Part shown: one piece after another, positions 22,501 through 25,743 of the stretch
How positions within the stretch are numbered: position 1 is the stretch's first letter
Layout: every line of letters begins with the position of its first letter
NCBI GenBank assembly: GCA_000444245.1
Contig: ATSW01006058.1
Span: 1 to 25,743 of the forward strand
DNA: 25,743 bases
DNA from: Botryllus schlosseri
Lineage: Eukaryota > Chordata > Ascidiacea > Stolidobranchia > Styelidae
Reading direction: 5' to 3'
Position numbers and translations under genes: made by a program
The notes under the pieces: generated by a model
Told to the model about the DNA's origin: nothing
Database searches by the model: none
The model's input: only the letters and a program-made list of their open reading frames with translations

Positions 22501-22568
22501 TACGCGCTTCTCTCATGTATAGCACCCGGAAATGCTCCACGATGAGCATCACTGATTTATATTTCTAG
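7395..22568 (+). CDS. UNC93A: UNC93-like multi-pass membrane protein, 8-exon model
   Basis: Joining the eight exons listed below gives about 509 residues, against about 457 in human UNC93A from memory. The family has a major-facilitator-like fold of about 11-12 membrane helices. Visible family marks are the N-terminal helix ending LQSSINVEGGLG (compare human LQSSL..EEGLG), the Y..MVPAAVMLGL turn (human YTLIPTSILLGL), the luminal loop motif FCGANDC (human SCGASDC), the RAYVSCVQG segment (human RSYVTCTLG), GRLSRRTGH, GIWQ, and the terminal helix beginning YVKLYAMLG (human HVKLYILLG). Sequons occur at N177, N182, N188 and N211, all in the loop carrying the paired cysteines 194 and 199. A long acidic and polar cytoplasmic loop (about 243-300) precedes the second half. 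UNC93B1 is a Toll-like-receptor chaperone; UNC93A function is poorly known and no ligand can be inferred here. All seven introns are GT-AG with consistent phases. Confidence 0.85.
7784..8115. repeat. Degenerate TCTAATCTAATTT minisatellite
   Basis: Five related units of roughly 35-45 bases combine a CTAATnCTAATCTAATTT core with a G(T/G)GAAAA-type tail. Three lie in 7784-7905 and two in 8045-8115. An unrelated stretch that includes CTAGTGTAC separates them. The units are diverged, so the array is old. Confidence 0.55.
8698..8974. mobile_element. Nested hAT MITE, 277 bp
   Basis: The left end is CAGTGCTTCTCAAAC and the inverted right end is GAGTGGTTCTCAAAC. A perfect 8-bp duplication CTTTAGAC lies at 8690-8697 and 8975-8982. 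The terminal consensus resembles that of the element at 4696 (CAGTGGTTCTC). It is the youngest layer in this intron because it interrupts the element at 8406-9868. Confidence 0.9.
9619..9635. repeat. Perfect hairpin in a hAT-like remnant
   Basis: GCGGCTCT and AGAGCCGC pair perfectly around one base. The hairpin is followed by CGCGGTTAAGAATGG, which looks like a decayed GCGGTTGAGAA hAT end. No partner end was found, so this may be a fragment inside the 8406-9868 element. Confidence 0.45.
9943..10092 (+). CDS. UNC93A: UNC93-like exon 2
   Basis: The acceptor is TTATCATTCTAG. The exon completes codon 43 (G|GG) and encodes residues 44-92, covering helices two and three: LAVTFSTAIFFGLVTTPII, the turn LRNLGPKAG, then VIISISMMTIYIAANYY. 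The human counterpart has LLIERLGCKG at the turn. The donor at 10093 (GTGATG) is weaker than the others but gives the phase-1 join that the next exon needs. Confidence 0.82.
10093..10668 (+). other. UNC93A: Intron 2, with paired CRE octamers
   Basis: This 576-bp phase-1 intron is bounded by GTGATG and TTTGCATTTCAG. It has no bounded transposon. It contains two TGACGTCA octamers, at 10534-10541 and 10558-10565. Open frames within it on both strands are not conserved-looking. Confidence 0.75.
10534..10565. promoter_or_regulatory. Pair of TGACGTCA (CRE) octamers in intron 2
   Basis: Two perfect copies of the palindromic cAMP-response-element octamer are spaced 24 bases start to start, with TATCACG between them. 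In animals this octamer binds CREB/ATF bZIP factors. Function here is inferred only; a similar pair occurs in intron 7. Confidence 0.35.
10669..10856 (+). CDS. UNC93A: UNC93-like exon 3
   Basis: It completes codon 93 (G|CT, Ala) and encodes residues 94-155. The start YFTMVPAAVMLGLSEATVWP matches the human YTLIPTSILLGLGAAPLW segment, then a basic loop (GNKYSKLKNK) and the start of the next helix (NLFSGCFFTAHHMNQ). The donor CAG|GTAAAA gives phase 0. The family's usual small residues before W are replaced by SEAT, so the channel-side helix is diverged. Confidence 0.85.
10857..11925 (+). other. UNC93A: Intron 3, no element recognised
   Basis: This 1069-bp phase-0 intron is bounded by GTAAAA and CATATATCGAAG. 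I found no bounded transposon. It contains a cluster of nested GATGCATC palindromes at 11112-11146. Confidence 0.7.
11112..11146. repeat. Nested GATGCATC palindromes
   Basis: ATGATGCATGCATCAT at 11119-11134 is a perfect 16-bp palindrome. Further ATGATGCAT and TTGCATCAT arms on either side extend it into competing stems. No function can be assigned. Confidence 0.6.
11926..12336 (+). CDS. UNC93A: UNC93-like exon 4 (luminal loop)
   Basis: This is the largest exon, residues 156-292, phase 0 at both ends. It begins VFGGITGYFLLAG, aligning with human VWGNLISSLVF. Next is a sequon-rich luminal loop (NTT, NVT, NDS, NYT) with the FCGANDC cysteine motif, a membrane helix (about 219-241), then a long acidic and serine-rich cytoplasmic loop (SGDEKS, GDDD) ending VEEKK before GTATGT. 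The open frame runs upstream of 11926, but the family alignment and phase-0 AAG|GTA acceptor support this start. The acceptor lacks a strong pyrimidine tract. Confidence 0.8.
12590..13497. mobile_element. Probable hAT-type element containing R1, about 908 bp
   Basis: The right end, inverted, begins CAAGGTTGCCATACCGTCC, nearly the same as the left terminal repeat of the element at 812. Flanking 8-mers CACATATG (12582-12589) and CGCATATG (13498-13505) agree at 7 of 8 positions and sit exactly at a CAG and a TTG end. The left terminal repeat itself is poorly preserved, so the left boundary rests mainly on the duplication. The right terminus is secure; the full span is less so. Confidence 0.55.
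12740..13310. repeat. Dispersed repeat R1, copy 2
   Basis: Similar to 2189-2760 in the same orientation, with shared blocks including AATAGCGCAGGGTTTCACTGCG, TTTGTGCCTCAC, TGTTCTGACACT and TTAATACCAGTAATTAT. The copy is diverged and lacks some GTGCCTCAC hairpin units seen in copy 1. It lies in intron 4 of the UNC93-like gene. Confidence 0.6.
13623..13799 (+). CDS. UNC93A: UNC93-like exon 5
   Basis: Residues 293-351, phase 0 at both ends. The acceptor GTTGTTGTTATCAAATTCAG has a good pyrimidine tract. The exon covers LRPKQALLLPITFYHGL (human RDKRLCLLILLPLYSGL) and the strongly family-like LPRAYVSCVQG. The donor is GCG|GTAAGC. A shorter version starting at 13674 (GAG|ATA) would keep the phase and remove 17 residues. 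I prefer the longer form because it fits the human spacing (STLLSTFKLYRDKR). Confidence 0.8.
13910..15038. mobile_element. hAT-type transposon of the R2 family, 1129 bp
   Basis: The terminal repeats AGAGGTGGTCAGTAACGAAG match at both ends; the first base is T on the left against C on the inverted right. Flanking 8-mers CACATTAC and AATATTAC agree at 6 of 8, suggesting an old insertion. Inside are GAAGTAGAAGTAG runs at both sides and a nested GAGTC-family element. Related, more decayed copies lie at 18243-18807 and 22700-23530. Confidence 0.8.
14174..14673. mobile_element. Nested GAGTC-family hAT element, 500 bp
   Basis: It has unusually long terminal inverted repeats, about 60 bases with a few differences: CAGGATTGTAGCCAAGTC on the left and CAGGGTTGTAACCAAGTC inverted on the right, continuing through CACAAGTCAAT. 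It shares these and the internal CGGTTCAACC block with 8406-9868. The flanks GGTAGTAG and CTATGACC do not match, so no target duplication is preserved. It is inserted within the R2-family element at 13910. Confidence 0.78.
15171..15402 (+). CDS. UNC93A: UNC93-like exon 6
   Basis: Residues 352-428 and the first base of codon 429. The acceptor CTCATTTTAG keeps phase 0 and gives ISISSCVFGVGHISACIAGR, with spacing to LSRRTGH close to that of human UNC93A (34 against 35 residues from the YVSC cysteine). LSRRTGH is the basic cytoplasmic turn that human UNC93A has as VSQYTGR. The exon ends in a helix with FGMTDGIWQLSLN (human WGVADAVWQTQNN). The donor T|GTAAGC is phase 1. Confidence 0.83.
15780..15930 (+). 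mobile_element. 5'-truncated SINE body inside a MITE
   Basis: This stretch is the reverse complement, with some differences, of the body and tail of the SINE at 17809-18083. Shared blocks are CATCCGCG, GTCTTACAAAAAGC, GTGGGCCGTGCTATAAGTCG, GCAGTTACGGAA, AACACCATGAATACC and the CAAAAACAAACAAA tail. The tRNA-like head is missing, as expected for truncated LINE-mediated insertion. No clear target duplication was found. Confidence 0.78.
16051..16151. repeat. Duplicated poly-T/AGTCAACCAAC block with hairpin
   Basis: ACC followed by a poly-T run and TAGTCAACCAAC occurs twice, at 16051-16078 and 16128-16151. In the second copy GGTTGAC (16123-16129) and GTCAACC (16142-16148) can pair, leaving mostly the T10 run in the loop. 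It lies inside the 15734-16261 MITE. Confidence 0.5.
16383..17614. mobile_element. Non-autonomous hAT-type transposon, 1232 bp
   Basis: The ends are CAGGGGTTCTCAAC and its inverted copy. GGCTAG lies immediately outside both ends (16377-16382, 17615-17620), a 6-base match rather than the usual 8. Subterminal GCGGGCCGC units repeat at both ends, and the right side has a perfect 18-bp palindrome CGGGCCGCATGCGGCCCG at 17573-17590. No transposase was recognised in the interior. Confidence 0.82.
17809..18083 (-). mobile_element. Full-length tRNA-derived SINE, 275 bp
   Basis: On the minus strand it begins with a tRNA-like head holding an A-box-like TAGAGCAGTGG (18063-18073) and a canonical B box GGTTCGAGTCC (18020-18030), the internal RNA polymerase III promoter. 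A unique body follows, ending in CAAAAACAAACAAA. A 12-bp direct repeat GGTCAATGCCTT flanks it exactly (17797-17808 and 18084-18095). Length, promoter, A-rich tail and duplication are those of a SINE mobilised by a LINE. I do not recognise the named family. Confidence 0.9.
18243..18807. mobile_element. Decayed R2-family hAT copy
   Basis: The right end, inverted, reads CAGAGGAGGCCACTGATCAG and leads into CTGAAGTATTTCTAC, matching the termini of 13910-15038. The left end (about 18243) is degenerate, with GTCAGCGTTGCTACTGAAGT. The interior has TCAAGTGGAAGTAGAAAATG and CTTCGCGGCTAACGCA blocks shared with 23171-23310. No target duplication was identified, so the left limit is approximate. Confidence 0.6.
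18915..20261. mobile_element. Non-autonomous hAT-type transposon, 1347 bp
   Basis: The ends are CAGGGGTCGCCAAC and, inverted, CAGGGGTCACCAAC. The 8-base flanks TTATATAT and TTCTATAT match at 7 of 8. GCGGGCCG units lie just inside both ends. An internal ATTGGCCACCCCTGG at about 19847-19861 looks like the end of another, older hAT element without a found partner. Interior frames, including one on the minus strand at 19368-19616, show no transposase features. Confidence 0.85.
20391..20558 (+). CDS. UNC93A: UNC93-like exon 7
   Basis: The acceptor TTTCGTTGCAG completes codon 429 (T|TG, Leu). The exon encodes residues 430-484: FPKTREEAGSVWVTVLNLGL aligns with human FEKSKEAAFANYRLWEALGF, and QYVKLYAMLGTL with HVKLYILLGVL. 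The donor T|GTAAGT is a perfect consensus, phase 1. If it were not used, the frame would run on to TAA at 20672-20674, adding a hydrophobic stretch (YVCIWELWCFAIMAFY), so a read-through terminal exon is a real alternative. Confidence 0.85.
20858..20890. promoter_or_regulatory. Inverted pair of CRE octamers
   Basis: CCATGACGTCA (20858-20868) and TGACGTCATGG (20880-20890) form an 11-bp perfect inverted repeat around 11 bases. Each arm itself contains the palindrome TGACGTCA. As in intron 2, an ATATCACG lies close by (20844-20851). bZIP binding is possible by sequence only. Confidence 0.4.
20951..22391. mobile_element. Non-autonomous hAT-type transposon, 1441 bp
   Basis: The ends are CAGAGGCGGGC and, inverted, CAGGGGCGGGC. 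A perfect 8-bp duplication CCGTATAG lies at 20943-20950 and 22392-22399. Inside, GGCGCCA recurs at 21805, 21826 and 21841 with following GACA, and once more near 22036. A 93-codon frame (21866-22147) reads partly as a hydrophobic helix but resembles no known protein. About 21390-22275 is related to 5160-5690 in the hAT element at 4696. Confidence 0.92.
22492..22568 (+). CDS. UNC93A: UNC93-like exon 8, proposed C-terminus
   Basis: The acceptor GTGTTGTTTCAG has a good pyrimidine tract and the phase fits: T|CT gives Ser485. 24 more codons (SFLRASLMYSTRKCS...TDLYF) follow to TAG at 22566-22568. This finishes the last membrane helix with a short basic tail, as expected for the family. AATAAA follows 98 bases after the stop. 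Weaker phase-compatible acceptors exist at 24419 and near 24350. No similarity to human UNC93A is visible in this short tail, so the call rests on splice signal, phase and position. Confidence 0.5.
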
Positions 22569-22666
22569 ATTGTCAATCTTTACATCTGTGATTTAAGCAT
22601 AAATTCCTGGACCATCACTGTGTCTTGTATCTGTAAAGACTTCATAGACACAAGCACGTCATCATG

Positions 22667-22672
22667 AATAAA
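22667..22672 (+). promoter_or_regulatory. UNC93A: Likely polyadenylation hexamer AATAAA
   Basis: A canonical AATAAA lies 98 bases after the proposed UNC93-like stop codon, a normal 3' untranslated length. No strong GT-rich downstream element is evident. Confidence 0.45.
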
Positions 22673-22699
22673 TTATAGGCGGGACAGTTTCACTCGTCC

Positions 22700-23530
22700 A
22701 GCCTCAATTCGCGTTCACAAATAACCAGAGATTGGAACTGGGTATTAACGGATTATTCCTACTTTTTACGCTTGGGAATTTGTAGTTTAAAGAGAGCCTT
22801 GCATTTTTCGTATTGGTGAAATCGTCGAGACAACTGGGTGGACGTGCCACACTTATAGGCTACTTATACTTGAGTAGCAACGGTGTATACATTGGCCCAG
22901 GGATATCTAGAACTCTGGATATCCTTGACATTGGCCACCTCTATAGATGACAGATACAAAACGTCATTGAAATTTAAATATGGATTCGGACGCGAAATTT
23001 TTGATGGCCAAATCATATCCGCCAACTCGATTTGACGAATATCAAATCCACTGGTAACTACCAGCAGGGATCAAAGTAGTCCGTGTTCCTACTCAAATGG
23101 AAATGGATAAGAATCCGTAAATGTTTAGTCCAGTACAGAAGTAGCATTTTCATCAATGAAAATATCAAAACTGCTTCAAGTGGAAGTGGAAAATGACACG
23201 TCTGAAAAGCACTGAAGTAAGTAGTTTCATAAGTGGTTGGTCTAGGTGTACCTATAACCACAGGCAGCTGCTTTCGGAACTAAATGATGATCTTCGCGAC
23301 TAACGCACGCAATATGAAAAATCACATACTCATGTTAGCATCTTCGAAAATATATTCAGTTCCCGTGATAAAGGGGTATCTCATGGCTGTTACGACAACT
23401 GCTCTCATAAAAGTGGTGCAAACTTATCACATACTATACTTTCTGCCTTTCGAGATCCAAATTGTAAAAAGTTAGTGCTTTGGCCTAAAAACTGTTCAAG
23501 TAGAAGTCCCAGTCAACAAAAGTGTGCACA
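22700..23530. repeat. R2-family hAT fragments in opposite orientations
   Basis: The left piece ends at about 22943 with GGCCACCTCTA, an inverted R2-type end, preceded by GGCTACTTATACTTGAGTAG. The right piece (about 23044-23530) is in the same orientation as 18243-18807 and shares TCAAGTGGAAGTGGAAAATG, CTTCGCGACTAACGCA and CTGTTCAAGTAGAAGT. Both are old and lack recognisable target duplications. Confidence 0.5.
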
Positions 23531-24273
23531 TTCAATGCCGAAACAGGCGAAGAAAGTGCAGGAGAGAAGTGAACGCAACCGTCTTGACACTACAGTGAGG
23601 CGGCACCTTTGATGTACAAAAACTGATCGCTCTCGAATTCAGAAGATCGATTGTTCTCCTTTCCATCGGTCGGCCAGCGAGATTGGTGTCAGCGTAATTA
23701 ACCAATCAAATTGCGCTTGATTATCACGCGGCTTCACCGTGACGTTCTTCTGCCTGGCTTTTCCAGTATCGTGAGCACTTGAGCGTGGAGTGATTGTGAT
23801 GTCATAAGTCATCGGATGTTATTTACCGCTGCACACTTGAAGTTTGAATTATCGTCCGTACCGGCGAATTGTATTCCCGAGACTGTAGCGATGGAGTGGA
23901 ATATGAATGAAGTTCTTTGTTGAGATCAGTGGAGCAAGAGATAGTTCGGGTTAATCTTGAGATTTGAGAATAGCAAATCAGTCAAATATATTGCTTGTTT
24001 GCGTTAGGCTTGTAAAATAGGACATGATATAAATGCTGACTTTGACTTTTCCGTGGCCTGAAGTGTCAGGTTGACGGCAGTGAACAGCGTGATACTTGTC
24101 AAGTGCTCTGACCGTTATGCGTACTACGGACTTGTTGATATATATTTTCATGCTAAACCGCGGAAGAGTGTCGTTACCGCACGCCGAATCTTGACGTGTT
24201 GTGGTTATGGCTTTGACATCATTTCTTAATGCATTCATTAATGTTGGCTAGGTATATTAACGAAACATGGGAT
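23531..24273. other. Intergenic stretch, nothing recognised
   Basis: I see no gene, RNA or bounded element. An 86-codon frame on the minus strand (23978-24238) has no recognisable motif. Confidence 0.35.
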
Positions 24274-25016
24274 ATGCTCAATTGCTCACCATCTAATCTC
24301 TCTGTCTGCATTATCTGTGACTGAATTTACAATCGTTACATGGGTTGCCATTTCAACTGTTCAGCCAAATACTATATCTTGTAATAATTTCTGATTAAAA
24401 TTTGTGATACTCATTTCAGTTAATATACGAGTTATTTTATTGCTATATTAAGCCTTTATTTTACGATGGAGACTGAAGCCATGAAGTGACTGCGATATGC
24501 CCAAATATCCGTATACGCCTGATGGTGAATTGAAAGAAATTCAGCGTTGGCGGAGGCAACAGTTCATGAAATATCGTTCTCTAAGCATTGGTTCAGCCTG
24601 CAGCGACAATGTCCTTGATCAGCCGATTACCACTACTAATGATACCTCGCTTTCTGTACATCGAGGAATATGAGGCCAGTGGAATTACCCAGATATCAGA
24701 GACCAAGACAAGCCTAAACGTGTGCTTAATCATTCACAATTGGGCTCTGAATGAAGTTAGCGTCCCACACAGTGAGCTGGCTGCTGATGGTAGCTCCGCG
24801 TTGCCTTGACCCTATTCTTCCCGCCAAGGCACAGACTTGTTCGATAAACCAGATTTTGTCTGCATTTCAATTCAAGAACAGGAATAGTTGTATCAAACTT
24901 GTCCCGGAAAGAACATCTCTCTGTATCTCGACTGAAATCACTGTGTCGTTTTATGAATTTTATATGACTGCCTGTCTGTATTTGACCGGTATTTTGAATG
25001 TATGCTCAATTGCTCA
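24274..25016. repeat. Segment bounded by a 15-bp direct repeat
   Basis: ATGCTCAATTGCTCA occurs identically at 24274-24288 and 25002-25016. The length would fit a retroposition target duplication, but I see no A-rich tail or terminal repeats between them. The unit is partly self-repetitive (TGCTCAAT TGCTCA), so chance is possible. The coding-like ORF at 24497 lies inside. Confidence 0.3.
24497..24673 (+). CDS. Small hypothetical ORF, 58 codons
   Basis: ATG to TGA, beginning MPKYPYTPDGELKEIQRW and followed by a basic patch (RRQQFMKYR) and a serine/threonine-rich end. The composition looks like a cytoplasmic protein segment rather than random translation, but I do not recognise it. It could be a first exon of an unseen gene, a late exon of the UNC93-like gene reached by another splice path (the phase from exon 7 does not fit directly), a retrocopy fragment, or chance. 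An overlapping frame at 24588-24809 is less coding-like. Confidence 0.25.
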   Translation: MPKYPYTPDGELKEIQRWRRQQFMKYRSLSIGSACSDNVLDQPITTTNDTSLSVHRGI

Positions 25017-25617
25017 TGGTGGATTTTATTATAACTAACATGATAATGAAAATATATTGTCAAATTGTGATGTCTTGCAACATAAGGTTAATATATCTGC
25101 CAGAAAGCAACAATGATTCAGGTAGCAATAGGGTTACTAGCGGTTGTAAGCTGCAGTAGCGAGAGGGTTAATGAACGGCAAGTAAAGGGTTAATGAGTCT
25201 GCGGCTGAAGTGCGAAAAGTGTATCTTTTGAAGCATCATTTTGACATCGAATGCGCAAAATACGCCGGGCGATCGCTTCCCATTTTGTTGACTGGGTAGA
25301 AGTCAACATATAGCAATAGGGAATCCACTATAAACCATCTCACCAGTTGCTTCATTCTCAGGCATCGCTGAGCGAATTCACAAGAAGGAACTGTCGAAGA
25401 CTCTGTCAGCAAACGCTTGAGACCTGTACAACACTGCCGCTGAGTCATAAATGCATGACTAGAAAATCTGTTTTGTCTTGCGCAAAATGACATGTGTTTT
25501 AGTACTAGATTGCTGAAGCTGTTACCTCAAAATACATTATACTTTATGACTAACCATAGCATTCGATGATTTTCCGGATCTCGACAGCCTGCGGGTGTGT
25601 AAGGGATGAGAAGATAT
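25017..25617. other. Intergenic stretch, nothing firm
   Basis: Contains a duplicated GGGTTAATGA motif at about 25166 and 25187 and an unassigned 85-codon minus-strand frame (25236-25493). No element boundaries or gene were recognised. Confidence 0.35.
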
Positions 25618-25743
25618 TAGGCTTACCATAGGTCCTCTTTTAAGAGGATTTGTCCTCTTTTTTGACTCTTTTGAAAGTGTCCTCGGAGGACGCCCTTTTG
25701 TCCTCTTTTTTGAGATTTTGTCCTCTTTTTTGAAAATTTAGTT
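25618..25743. mobile_element. Left end of a hAT-like element, cut by the window
   Basis: TAGGCTTACCATA at 25618 resembles the TAGGGTTACCATA end of the MITE at 15734. It is followed by repeated TTTGTCCTCTTTTTTGA units and the hairpins TCCTCTTTTAAGAGGA and GTCCTC-G-GAGGAC. The second hairpin has the same arms as the one in the MITE at 15734, with one different loop base. The other end lies beyond the window, so no target duplication can be checked. Confidence 0.65.

Noticed and set aside
22295-22552. 85-codon minus-strand frame
   Set aside because: It crosses the right end and target duplication of a hAT element into the proposed terminal exon on the other strand, so a real gene is unlikely.
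1-25743. Retroelements, LTRs, CRISPR arrays or toxin-like genes
   Set aside because: No reverse transcriptase, integrase or capsid-like frames, no long terminal direct repeats, and no regular short repeat-spacer arrays were seen.

Overview
This is eukaryotic, metazoan DNA. It carries one recognisable multi-exon gene on the plus strand, with GT-AG introns whose reading phases agree. The gene sits in a dense field of non-autonomous hAT-type DNA transposons and a tRNA-headed SINE. The content fits a marine invertebrate genome, but the sequence alone does not fix the species. The window opens with GATC, which would fit the cut end of a cloned insert. I saw no prokaryotic operons, CRISPR, rRNA or retrovirus-like elements.

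Layout. 1-7394 holds no gene I recognise. It contains a GC-rich hairpin cluster (728-788), a 1.37 kb hAT element (812-2180) inserted at the edge of an older dispersed repeat (2189-2760), and a 1.32 kb hAT element (4696-6017) with a perfect 8-bp target-site duplication. 7395-22568 is an UNC93-like gene, a multi-pass membrane protein of the major facilitator fold. Seven exons are firm and an eighth, terminal exon is proposed; together they give about 509 residues, with a polyadenylation hexamer about 100 bases after the proposed stop. 22700-25743 is intergenic. It has decayed repeat copies, one small coding-like ORF (24497-24673), and the left end of another hAT-like element running off the window at 25618.

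How the parts relate. All of the larger introns except intron 3 contain hAT-type elements. In five of seven introns (1, 4, 5, 6, 7) an element ends only about 74-132 bases upstream of the splice acceptor. Elements are nested inside each other, so insertion order can be read: a family with AGAGGTGGTCAGTAACG ends was invaded by a GAGTC-rich family, and another copy of that GAGTC-rich family was in turn invaded by a 277-bp MITE. Two hAT elements with different terminal repeats share about 500 bp of internal sequence. The most interesting results are the repeated placement of hAT copies near acceptors, the shared internal module, the paired CRE octamers in introns 2 and 7, and the SINE body found both in full length with a tRNA head and 5'-truncated inside a MITE.
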